From Phycisphaerales bacterium (GTDB lineage Bacteria > Planctomycetota > Phycisphaerae > Phycisphaerales > SM1A02), in contig SIAK01000001.1 in NCBI GenBank assembly GCA_009691805.1, positions 1 through 64,000 of the forward strand: DNA of 64,000 nt, given 5' to 3'. The notes below the pieces were generated by a model. That model worked only from the letters and a program-made list of their open reading frames with translations. It was not told the DNA's origin and did no database searches. Every line of letters starts with the position of its first letter. The stretch's first letter is position 1. The position numbers and the translations under genes were made by a program. This document shows positions 55,571-64,000 of this stretch, one piece after another.

Positions 55571-56980
55571 TTAGTCCGCGGCTTGACGAGGCGCGCCTGA
55601 CGGAACGCCGCGTCCGCCCGACGAACGATCAGCCCCTGTTGTCCGCGAAGCTTTCTCGCCTGTGGTTTCCTTCGGGTTGTTTCCTGTAAGCCCAGGCGTG
55701 CCGTGCTTTGCGGCTGGTCCGCGGTCGGTCGCTCCCAGGCTCGTTGCGGCGCTTGAAGATCGTCCAGTCTGCGTTTTACCCGCAGTTTCCGCCTGATCGG
55801 GTTTCCCAACGCCAGGCAGGTTCTCGCGTTCTTCATCGCTGAGGAGTTCGTACAGCTTGTTGCGGTACTTCTCCCACACAGCTTCGCGGGCGTCGCGCGC
55901 TGCGGCAACGCCTTCCGCCTCAGCGGAACGAACCGTCGCGCCACCCTGTTTGCGCGCCTGGATCGCTTCGGTGCGGCGGCGCGGCTCTTGCGGCTCGGAG
56001 ATTCGCATCGCTTGCATGAGTGTCATGTTCGCGCCGAAGTTTTGTGGGACGAATTCCAAGAAAAGCGAGTCGATCGACGCGCGCTTCTCCGCAGTGAGAT
56101 CGGTCATCGAGAGCGCGGATTCAAAGAGCGGGGTGACGGGATCTGGGCGGAAAACTTGCGGAAACGCGCGCTCAAGCACCTTCATTTCAAACTGCGCGCC
56201 GAGATCGGCGCCAAGCGCATCCTTGATCTGTGCCGTCGCGTTCTCCTGCACCGCGCGCACCGCGATGCGCTTCTCCATGATGCGCTCTTGCGCAGTGATG
56301 CCACGCTGTGGATCGTTCGCGCTCATCGCCTGCATGAGTTCTTTCGACGCATTCTCAATCGTAAGATCGCGATCGGCGAGCGCGACGTCAAGTGTGAGCT
56401 CGTATTGATCGAGCATCGGTTGAATCGCGTCGATTTGCAGCGCACCCATTTGCATGTCGCGCGCAACACCCATGAGATTTACCGCTTCACCGCTGAGCTC
56501 TGCCATCGGCAAAGACTTCTCGCGACGGAGCGCGCGCTCAAGGCGTGGCCATTGTTCGAGCTGCTGATCGCTCAACTGGCTCTTGAGATTGTTGAGGAAA
56601 TCGTCGCGAAGCACGCGCTTCTCGGTCTGCCACTTTTCCATTGGTCCTGTGATGAGCGACATCACGGAGTTCGCGTCAACTCCTGAGACCTTGTCCTTCA
56701 GTGAGGCCATCTCGCCGCGAACACCTTCAATACCTGCGTTGAAACCGGAGGAGTAATCGTCGAGAAGCACTTCGAGAACGGGGCGCTGCCATTCTTCGAG
56801 TCCGAGCGAATCGATGAAGACAACAAGATCGCGCGGCGTGAAGTCAGGGACGAACGAACTCGCGAGCGAACTTCGTCCGCCGAATTGCGCTTGCGCACTC
56901 GGCGTGAATCCGAATGCGAGTGCGGCGGCGGTGAATCCGATGGCGAGGGTGGAACGAAGTGGTTGCAGGCGATAGATCAT
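55571..56980 (-). CDS. Secreted alpha-helical hypothetical protein with disordered C-terminus
   Basis: Signal peptide LAIGFTAAALAFGFTPSAQA; repeated LSDQQLEQWPRLE / LSDEERENLPG helices. Confidence 0.7.
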   Translation of the reverse strand: MIYRLQPLRSTLAIGFTAAALAFGFTPSAQAQFGGRSSLASSFVPDFTPRDLVVFIDSLGLEEWQRPVLEVLLDDYSSGFNAGIEGVRGEMASLKDKVSGVDANSVMSLITGPMEKWQTEKRVLRDDFLNNLKSQLSDQQLEQWPRLERALRREKSLPMAELSGEAVNLMGVARDMQMGALQIDAIQPMLDQYELTLDVALADRDLTIENASKELMQAMSANDPQRGITAQERIMEKRIAVRAVQENATAQIKDALGADLGAQFEMKVLERAFPQVFRPDPVTPLFESALSMTDLTAEKRASIDSLFLEFVPQNFGANMTLMQAMRISEPQEPRRRTEAIQARKQGGATVRSAEAEGVAAARDAREAVWEKYRNKLYELLSDEERENLPGVGKPDQAETAGKTQTGRSSSAATSLGATDRGPAAKHGTPGLTGNNPKETTGEKASRTTGADRSSGGRGVPSGAPRQAAD

Positions 56981-57198
56981 GACAACTTCCTTTGTGCAAA
57001 CCTGAGTGTGGCGCGACCGCCTGTCTACCAGTGGAGACGAAGAACGATGACATCCACTTTAGAATGCGTAGAAATCAGTATCGGGCGGAGATAGGTTGAT
57101 GTGTAAAGGATCGCGCAGGTTTCCGTGCAACGCCCAATTGTGCGAAAACAGAAAGCGTCGCCGCGCAGACCTCCGCAATTCCGTCTGATAACGCACGA

Positions 57199-57897
57199 CT
57201 ACCGCGCCGTGACCGTGCGTTGTTCGATCCGCTTCTCAGAAACGGTCTGCACAATGCGGTCGACGAAGATTCCAGGCGTGTGAATCTGGTCGGGGTCGAG
57301 GCTGCCGAGGGGAACAATTTCTTCAACCTCGGCGATACACGCCTTGCCTGCGGTTGCCACCATCGGATTGAAGTTGCGCGCGGTCTTGCGGAAGACAAGA
57401 TTGCCAAACGGATCCGCCTTCCACGCCTTCACGAGCGAGAGGTCCGCGCGAATGCCGCGTTCAAACACATACTGCTCGCCATCGAACTCACGAATCTCTT
57501 TGCCGTCAGCGACGATCGTTCCTACGCCAGTTTTCGTGAAGAACCCCGCGATGCCCGCGCCACCTGCGCGCAGTCGTTCCGCGAGTGTGCCCTGTGGGTT
57601 GAACTCAAGTTCAAGTTCGCCCGCCATGTATTGCCGCTCAAACTCCGCATTCTCACCGACATAACTCGAAACCATGCGACGAATCTGACGGGTCTTGAGC
57701 AGCAGCCCGAGTCCCCAATCATCGATGCCCGCGTTGTTGCTCACAGCCGTGAGATTCTTCGTTCCTGAATCACGCAGCGCGATGATGAGTTGCTCAGGAA
57801 TGCCGCACAGTCCGAATCCGCCGACAGCGACGGTCATGCCATCGTGCGCGAGTCCAGCGAGTGCAAGAGCGGGGGTAGCAAAGACTTTGTTGGGCAT
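57199..57897 (-). CDS. scoA: 3-oxoacid CoA-transferase subunit A
   Basis: DGMTVAVGGFGLCGIPEQLI, SNNAGIDDWGLGLLL, YVGENAEFERQYMAGELELEFNPQGTLAERLRAGGAGI. Start moved to MPNK because the listed start lies in a terminator hairpin. Confidence 0.93.
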   Translation of the reverse strand: MPNKVFATPALALAGLAHDGMTVAVGGFGLCGIPEQLIIALRDSGTKNLTAVSNNAGIDDWGLGLLLKTRQIRRMVSSYVGENAEFERQYMAGELELEFNPQGTLAERLRAGGAGIAGFFTKTGVGTIVADGKEIREFDGEQYVFERGIRADLSLVKAWKADPFGNLVFRKTARNFNPMVATAGKACIAEVEEIVPLGSLDPDQIHTPGIFVDRIVQTVSEKRIEQRTVTAR

Positions 57898-57955
57898 TGG
57901 CGGGAAGACTCCAAGGGCGCAGGAACAGCGGAGTTTTGATTGTACGGGCGACCAC

Positions 57956-57988
57956 AAAAAGATGAACCCAGCGCAGGCTGGGTTCATC
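57956..57988 (-). terminator. Rho-independent terminator for the sigma factor gene
   Basis: 12-bp perfect stem GATGAACCCAGC / GCTGGGTTCATC, tetraloop, followed on the minus strand by TTTTT. Confidence 0.93.
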
Positions 57989-58013
57989 GGAAGTGCGTCA
58001 AGATGTGTCTATC

Positions 58014-59210
58014 TCAGTTCTGATTCGGCGCGGGCGCTTGCGCAAGCGTTGGGCGGGATTCGAGCGCTGTGCGGAGCTTCTCGAGAGCGCGGTTCTGAAT
58101 CTGGCGCACGCGCTCCTTCGTCAAACCGATCTCGCGACCGACCTGTTCAAGCGTTGCTTGCGGAGTGCCTGGAGCCTTCTCCAGACCGAATCGCGAGGTG
58201 ATGACCTGCTTCTCAAGCTGGCTCAGATCGGCGCAATCCGTCTCGACGAGGTGACGCGCTTCGCGGGCGGAATCCCGCTCGCTTTGTGCGCGCACGGTCT
58301 CGAGATGATTCGATCGCTCCATGTTGGGATCGAACTCCGCAACAATCTTCGAACGATTCTTTGCGACCTTCATCGAGTAGCGGCTGAATGCCTTGAGAAT
58401 CGCGCGGCACGCGTAGGTGCTGAACTTGAAGCCGCGCATGCAATCGAACTTGTCGACGCTGCGCATGAGTGCCATGTTGCCTTCACCGATGAGATCGGAA
58501 AGATCAACATCGATGTTGCGGACACGCTTCGCCATCGCAAGCACGAGTGCAAGATTTGTTTCTGCGATCTGTTCGCGGAATTGCTTCGAAAGATCGTAGA
58601 ACTTGATCATCTCACGCGCTTGACCGACGCTCGGCTTCCCGAGTTCGCCTTGCTCGTCGGTCAGAGTGTTCTGCACCTGACGCACGCGCCAACGCGCATA
58701 GTTGTACTTGAGGAACAGCACGCGCTCTTGTGCACCAGTCAGGAGCACAGTGCTCTGCGAATTCGCCGTGCGCGCGCGACGATGGCGCGCGCTGATGAAG
58801 TCATCCATCAAGGGGCGGTACCAGGTCACATCAGGACGCTCGATGCTCGGCGCGTTCGCCAGAATGCGGCTCTCTGCGCCCTCGAGTTCAAACTCCGAGC
58901 TCGCCATGAAATCCATTGGCTTCACGGAAATCTGCGTGATGATCTGCGCGAGGCGAGCCTTCTCACCGAGCGAAAGTCCGCGCGCCTTCGCGGCTGGAGT
59001 GGATCGCGCGTGCGCGGGAGCGGCGGTCTTTGTCGCGGGGCTCTTGCTAAGCGTTGCCTTGCGAACAGGCTTGCTGCGAAGGGTGGTCTCTCGCGCACGC
59101 GACGCGTTGGGCGCGTGGATTGTCTCGGTACGGGCAGCCGCAACGACAGTCGAAGACTTTCGCACAGACGCGCGCGGAGAATCTGCATTGGGTTGGGTTT
59201 GTCGTGCCAT
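58014..59210 (-). CDS. Sigma-70 family RNA polymerase sigma factor
   Basis: Region 2: NLALVLAMAKRVRNIDVDLSDLIGEGNMALMRSVDKFDCMRGFKFSTYA; region 4: LEQVGREIGLTKERVRQIQNRALEKLR. Confidence 0.92.
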   Translation of the reverse strand: MARQTQPNADSPRASVRKSSTVVAAARTETIHAPNASRARETTLRSKPVRKATLSKSPATKTAAPAHARSTPAAKARGLSLGEKARLAQIITQISVKPMDFMASSEFELEGAESRILANAPSIERPDVTWYRPLMDDFISARHRRARTANSQSTVLLTGAQERVLFLKYNYARWRVRQVQNTLTDEQGELGKPSVGQAREMIKFYDLSKQFREQIAETNLALVLAMAKRVRNIDVDLSDLIGEGNMALMRSVDKFDCMRGFKFSTYACRAILKAFSRYSMKVAKNRSKIVAEFDPNMERSNHLETVRAQSERDSAREARHLVETDCADLSQLEKQVITSRFGLEKAPGTPQATLEQVGREIGLTKERVRQIQNRALEKLRTALESRPTLAQAPAPNQN

Positions 59211-59694
59211 AGTGAGAGTGCCTTTGCGAGAAGAGGGTGAGTCAGTATTTCCGCAGCGGCGCGGTAGAAGTTCCAGAAAAGAGGATCCGCAGACTTGAAA
59301 TCAGTTCTTGAACACCTGTTCGAAACGCCCCAACTAGAGCTGGAGATGCTTGAACCGACAGTGGTGTTTGGCGTTGCTGCTCGCCATCGAACAGGTGCCC
59401 AGGAAAGACGCCTTGAACGGCATCTGCATTTCACAGAAGCGTCCGAAGACGCGAAATCAACCAAAGCTTGATAGAGAGGGATAAACCTCGCCAACGACCA
59501 TCACTTCCAGTCCAGTATTTCGTACGCAACACGCGGGTCAATAGGGGAGATTTCCCAGCGTGCGTTTGCCCATCAGAGGGTCAAAGCTGTGTGCGGAGCG
59601 GTCGTCGTTTTGCGAACAAAACGGCGTCCCTCCGTATACACGGTCGAGGATCCCAAAAATCGTGGTTATTCGGACTAAGAAAATTCAAAATTCC

Positions 59695-59726
59695 AAAAAA
59701 AGAATCCGCCGTGACTGGCGGATTCT
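59695..59726 (-). terminator. Rho-independent terminator downstream of ndk
   Basis: AGAATCCGCC / GGCGGATTCT stem, 6-nt loop, T-rich tract on the minus strand. Confidence 0.92.
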
Positions 59727-59762
59727 CTTGAAGTTGATTTTATCAGTCACCGAGTAAAAAAC

Positions 59763-60233
59763 TTACTCTGGCTTTCCACCGGAGCTGTCGTAGACCCAAC
59801 GGTCTCCAGCGCGGCAGTACTCGAGCACTTCACCAACACCAAAGAAGAGGCCGAGTTCCCTGGTCGCCGCTTCTGGGCTATCGGAACCGTGGATCAGATT
59901 GAACGAGTTCGAGACGCCGAAGTCGCCGCGGATGGTTCCGGCGGCAGCCTTGGATCCGAATGTCGCGCCCATGAGGTTTCGGCAAATTGTGATCGCGCCG
60001 ATTCCACGGACGGCAAGGATGAGCACCGGCGCGCTCGTCATGAATCCAACCAAGCCCGGGTAGAAGCCCTTGCCTTGGTGATCCTTGTAGTGCGTCGCGG
60101 CGAGTTCAGGCGCGATGACCGTGAGCTTCGCGCCGACGATCTGCAAGCCCTTCTCTTCGAAGCGAGTGATGATGCGACCCATGAGACCGCGTTGAACGGC
60201 GTCTGGCTTGAGGATGAGGAGGGTAGTTTCCAT
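59763..60233 (-). CDS. ndk: Nucleoside diphosphate kinase
   Basis: METTLLILKPDAVQRGLMGRIITRFE; active-site NLIHGSDSPEAATRELGLFF. Confidence 0.96.
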   Translation of the reverse strand: METTLLILKPDAVQRGLMGRIITRFEEKGLQIVGAKLTVIAPELAATHYKDHQGKGFYPGLVGFMTSAPVLILAVRGIGAITICRNLMGATFGSKAAAGTIRGDFGVSNSFNLIHGSDSPEAATRELGLFFGVGEVLEYCRAGDRWVYDSSGGKPE

Positions 60234-60322
60234 AGGTTCTCGTTTGTGAGGGCGGAGAGTATAGCCCGTGTTGGCAGCGAGGAATATCTCTTCACGCGCT
60301 TCACGCAGAGAGAGACTCGGCT

Positions 60323-62455
60323 ATGTTCTCGTCGCTAGGACACACGGCGATGGAGCGCCATATCGACATGACCAGTGCAGCCAAGGATGTGAAGCGACGA
60401 GGTTCAAACGCAGAGGAGATGGGCGCGCGCCAGCGTGACATCTCGGTCAGCGAGTTCTTCGCAAAGAACCGCCATTTGCTCGGATTCGACAATCCGCGCA
60501 AGGCGCTCCTGACCACCGTCAAGGAAGCGGTCGACAACTCGCTCGATGCGTGTGAAGAAGGCGGCATTCTTCCTGAGCTCGCGGTGGTGATTGAAGATTT
60601 GCAGCCCGATCGCGCTGCCACGGTGAAGAGCTCGCGCTATCGCGTCACGATCGTGGACAACGGTCCTGGCATCGTGCGCAAGCAAGTCGAGAACATCTTT
60701 GGTCGTCTGCTCTACGGCTCGAAGTTTCATCGATTGAAGATGTCGCGCGGACAGCAGGGCATCGGTATTTCTGCGGCAGGCATGTACGGTCTCATCACGA
60801 CTGGGAAGCCGATGACGATCGTGACGCGACCGAAGGCGACCGCGCTTGCGCATCGCATCGAGCTTGCGATGAACACGAAGACGAATCGTGCAGAAGTCAT
60901 CGCCGACGAAGAGACGCAGGATTTTCCGCCCGAGCGATTGCGAAGCGTGACTCTCGGTGCGCGCGCGCTTGCGGGCGAAAAAGGATTCCTCGACGCGATT
61001 GAGTTTCCGACGGGCACGAGCGTTTCGATTGAACTTGAAGGTCGCTATCAACGCGGTCGCGGTTCGGTCGATGAGTTTCTTGAACTCACCGCGATCGCCA
61101 ATCCACACGCGAAGTTTGTCTTCGTCCCTCCATCCCGCGAGAGCGCGACGGAAGAAGATGATATGCCGCTCGTCACGCAAGGCGCGGCAAGTGCTGCGAG
61201 TAGCGCGACGACGACGACCGAAACGCACGGCGTGTTGATCTTCCCTCGCGGCGTGCAAGAACTTCCGCGCGAGACGCAAGAGATTCAGCCGCATCCGAAA
61301 GGCATCGAACTCGGCATCCTGTTGCAGATGTTGAAGGAGTACGAGGCGACGGAGAAGGGTTCGCTCTACAGCTTCCTGCAAGAGCGTTTTTGCCGTATTT
61401 CGCCGACAACCGCAGCACTGATGTGCAAGAAGATCGGTGTCACGACGCGCACACGCGCATCCGACATTGATCCGACCGTGGCGGAAAAACTGTTCAAAGA
61501 ATTCGAAGCCACGAAGCTTGCGCCGCCTCCGACAGATTGTCTCGCGCCCATTGGTGTGCGACAAATGCTTGCGGGGATGTTGAAGGGTGTGCGCGCGGAA
61601 TTTTATGCGGCGTCGAGTCGCGAGGCGGCGGTGTATCGCGGGCGACCCTTTCAAATTGAAGCGGCGATCGCGTTTGGCGGCGATCTTCCATGTGAAGAAT
61701 CTGCGCGCGTCATTCGATTCGCCAATCGCGTGCCGCTGCTCTTCCAGCAATCTGCGTGTAGTTCCTTCAAGGCGATTGCGGAGACTGCGTGGAAGAACTA
61801 CGGATTGCAGCAGCCGCGCGGCAACGTGCCAACAGGACCGCTGGTCGTCATGATTCATATGGCGAGTGTGTGGGTTCCCTTCACGAGCGAATCGAAAGAA
61901 GCGATTGCGGACTACGACGAGATTCGCAAAGAGATGAAGCTCGCACTCATGGAGTGTGGACGTAAGCTCGGAACGTATCTACGCAAACGATTGAAGATGA
62001 AGCGCGAGAGCGATCGACGCGATGTGTTTGAACGATACATTGGCGAGATCGCGAAGGCGTTGCATCAGATCACAGGGCACAACCCAAAGCCGATCTACGA
62101 CGCGTTGCTTGTCCAGGCGCGTGCGAAAACAAAGGTGGCGGATGTCGAGCTTGATGAAGATGGTCGCGTGCTCAAGTCTGAAGCTGCATCGAGTGAGGAA
62201 GACGACGACGACGACGGCGTGATCATCCTTCAAAGCGCGATTCCGAATCTGCCGACGACCACGCTTCGCGCGATTGCGCCTATCGAGTTTGACGAGGTCC
62301 CGGCAGTGACGAAAACACGCGCAAGCAAGGCGAAAGTGAGTGCGCCTGTCGCGTCAGCAGCACTCAAACCAACAGCTTCAAAGGCGCCAGTCGCAAAGTC
62401 GACGACGAAGAAGTCCGCAAGCCGCAGCGTCGCGGATACACCAAGTCTCTTTTGA
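60323..62455 (+). CDS. top6B: DNA topoisomerase VI subunit B
   Basis: FFAKNRHLLGFDNPRKALLTTVKEAVDNSLDACEE, IVDNGPGIVRKQVENIFGRLLYGSKFHRLKMSRGQQGIGISAAGMYG (GHKL). Confidence 0.95.
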   Translation: MFSSLGHTAMERHIDMTSAAKDVKRRGSNAEEMGARQRDISVSEFFAKNRHLLGFDNPRKALLTTVKEAVDNSLDACEEGGILPELAVVIEDLQPDRAATVKSSRYRVTIVDNGPGIVRKQVENIFGRLLYGSKFHRLKMSRGQQGIGISAAGMYGLITTGKPMTIVTRPKATALAHRIELAMNTKTNRAEVIADEETQDFPPERLRSVTLGARALAGEKGFLDAIEFPTGTSVSIELEGRYQRGRGSVDEFLELTAIANPHAKFVFVPPSRESATEEDDMPLVTQGAASAASSATTTTETHGVLIFPRGVQELPRETQEIQPHPKGIELGILLQMLKEYEATEKGSLYSFLQERFCRISPTTAALMCKKIGVTTRTRASDIDPTVAEKLFKEFEATKLAPPPTDCLAPIGVRQMLAGMLKGVRAEFYAASSREAAVYRGRPFQIEAAIAFGGDLPCEESARVIRFANRVPLLFQQSACSSFKAIAETAWKNYGLQQPRGNVPTGPLVVMIHMASVWVPFTSESKEAIADYDEIRKEMKLALMECGRKLGTYLRKRLKMKRESDRRDVFERYIGEIAKALHQITGHNPKPIYDALLVQARAKTKVADVELDEDGRVLKSEAASSEEDDDDDGVIILQSAIPNLPTTTLRAIAPIEFDEVPAVTKTRASKAKVSAPVASAALKPTASKAPVAKSTTKKSASRSVADTPSLF

Positions 62456-62509
62456 TGCGTGATGTGCAAGTTGTGTGGACTCTGTAGATTCTGAACGAAA
62501 GCAATTGCC

Positions 62510-63658
62510 ATGGCAGCGAAGAAAACAACCACCACGCCCGCGTCCGATTTGAGTGGACGACTCAAGGAGCGCGATGCGCGCACGACGAAAAAGATCATCG
62601 ACCTCGCGGAAGAGATGGTGCGCCGCGCATTGAGCGGGCAGGATCCAATCATCCAGATCCCAACCCGCGCAAAGTCCAACACACTGTGGAATGCAAAGCG
62701 CGGGATTCTTGAGATGGGAAAGGCGACTGCGGCGCGACCACTCTTTGATCTCAAGACCGCCAAGCAGTTCATGCAGACGATGCTGCACTCGAACACGATT
62801 AGTGATCTGATTGCAGCAGGCAAGACTAGTAGCCTTCGTGGTGTGTTTTACAAAGCGAAGCACACCGTTGCAGGCACGCGCGAGAACACGTTTGATGGTC
62901 AAGACGAATCGGATCCGATTCTCGAAGATCTCGAAGTCGCGCTCGGCGCGCTGCGTGAGGAACTGCATGTTTTTGCGGAAAATCGCGGATCGATGGTGGG
63001 CAACATCACGATCGTCGACCGCGGAGACGAGATTAACTGTCGCAAGATGGGCTCCGGCGGCTACGCGCTTCCTTCCATCGTCGAGCCCGACATCATTCAG
63101 TTCAAGAAGTCCGAAGCGAAGTTCATCCTGCACGTCGAGAAAGGCACGGTCTGGAATCGCTTCAACGAAGATCGATTCTGGGAGAAGAACAATTGCATTC
63201 TCACGCACGGAGCGGGGCAGCCGCCGCGTGGTTGTCGTCGGCTACTCCAGCGCATGACACAGGAGTTGAAACTGCCGCTCATCTGCGTGCTCGATTGCGA
63301 TCCTTGGGGTCACTACATTTACAGCGTCATCAAGCAAGGATCGATCTCGCTCGCGTTTGAGAGTTCACGTCTTGCGATTCCTGAAGCGAAGTTCCTCGGC
63401 ATTCGCGCGAAAGACTTCCATCAGTGCAAACTTGATGACGCGGTGAAGATTGACCTCACCGACAACGACATCAAACGCGCGGGCGAAATCGCCGCGTACC
63501 CCTGGTTTGAAAAGCACAAGGGATGGCAGCGCGAGATCGATCAACTCTTGAAGAACGGATTCAAGATGGAAGTCGAGTCGCTCATCACGAAGGACATTTC
63601 TTACGTGACAGACACCTATGTTCCCGAACGTCTCAAGGCGCGTGACTGGATCGATTGA
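62510..63658 (+). CDS. top6A: DNA topoisomerase VI subunit A (Spo11 family)
   Basis: SSLRGVFYKAKHT (putative catalytic Tyr114), Toprim HVEKGTVWNRF ... ICVLDCDPWGHYIYSVIKQGS. Confidence 0.94.
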   Translation: MAAKKTTTTPASDLSGRLKERDARTTKKIIDLAEEMVRRALSGQDPIIQIPTRAKSNTLWNAKRGILEMGKATAARPLFDLKTAKQFMQTMLHSNTISDLIAAGKTSSLRGVFYKAKHTVAGTRENTFDGQDESDPILEDLEVALGALREELHVFAENRGSMVGNITIVDRGDEINCRKMGSGGYALPSIVEPDIIQFKKSEAKFILHVEKGTVWNRFNEDRFWEKNNCILTHGAGQPPRGCRRLLQRMTQELKLPLICVLDCDPWGHYIYSVIKQGSISLAFESSRLAIPEAKFLGIRAKDFHQCKLDDAVKIDLTDNDIKRAGEIAAYPWFEKHKGWQREIDQLLKNGFKMEVESLITKDISYVTDTYVPERLKARDWID

Positions 63659-63667
63659 CGCGCGGTG

Positions 63668-64000
63668 TCAGCGCGATGGAGCAGCGGTAGGTTCCGCGCG
63701 ACGCAAGAGTGTGTCGAGCAATCCGCGGCGCGCGTTGTCTTCCGCACTGAGTGCTCTGGTTGCGGGCGGCCCTGACTTTGGTAGTCGGATGCAGAAATCG
63801 CTGCCCTTGCCAAGCTCGCTGCGCAGGTCAATACTTCCACCGTGCTCTTCCACGATGCGCCGCGTCACCGCGAGGCCGAGTCCAGATCCGCCGCCTGTTC
63901 GACTGCTGACATAGGGACGGAAAATCTCCGCGCAGCGTTCGGGTGCGATGCCAGGACCTGTGTCGACGACATGCAGGACCGCAACATCGGTGGAAGTGGG
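63668..64000 (-). CDS. Sensor histidine kinase, C-terminal part (truncated by window edge)
   Basis: Minus-strand translation VVDTGPGIAPERCAEIFRPYVSSRTGGGSGLGLAVTRRIVEEHGGSIDLRSELGKGSDFCIRLP (HATPase_c N/G boxes). Confidence 0.9.
   Translation of the reverse strand, partial: PTSTDVAVLHVVDTGPGIAPERCAEIFRPYVSSRTGGGSGLGLAVTRRIVEEHGGSIDLRSELGKGSDFCIRLPKSGPPATRALSAEDNARRGLLDTLLRRAEPTAAPSR

Noticed and set aside
54325-55689. 454-aa + strand ORF
   Set aside because: Antisense to gspE with its Walker motifs.
57898-57987. N-terminal extension of scoA (MNPACAGFIFLWSPV...)
   Set aside because: This segment overlaps a strong minus-strand terminator hairpin, so the start was moved to MPNK at 57897.
60404-61858. 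484-aa - strand ORF
   Set aside because: Antisense to top6B.

Overview
High-GC bacterial chromosome segment, probably Planctomycetota and plausibly Phycisphaerae-like. That guess rests on dockerin-type 'DLDCNGVVDAADLATLLSDWG' tails, an H-X9-DG-type prepilin and large propeller proteins; it is inference, with no search run. The window is dominated by three type IV filament loci: (A) + strand 4.8-20.5 kb, two GspG-like pilins, PilM/N/O-like proteins, a secretin, a TPR lipoprotein, a histidine kinase/receiver/HD-GYP/STAS cassette, a PilB/GspE ATPase with MshEN-like repeats, PilC and a lone sigma-region-4-like protein; (B) - strand 28.8-34.7 kb, PilT, PilC and three prepilin/PilX-like proteins; (C) - strand 40.2-55.5 kb, a nearly complete T2SS-like gspE-F-G-H-I-J-K-L-M-C-D set. 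Other genes: 3' end of tmRNA, sthA, a low-MW protein tyrosine phosphatase, a flavin reductase-like protein, serC, a PilZ-like protein, a Mn/Zn ABC transporter operon divergent from a PTPS-III-like pterin enzyme, ppk1, a 1374-aa propeller protein, an extremely acidic protein, an orphan scoA, a divergent sigma-70 factor, ndk, and a bacterial topoisomerase VI operon (top6B-top6A). Most notable for follow-up: the topo VI operon; the c-di-GMP-linked gene content of locus A with a potentially pseudoknotted leader; the divergent sigma factor; the palindromic operator between the metal transporter and the PTPS gene; and the acidic protein with a prepilin-like motif and structured leader. No CRISPR array, transposon or prophage was recognised.
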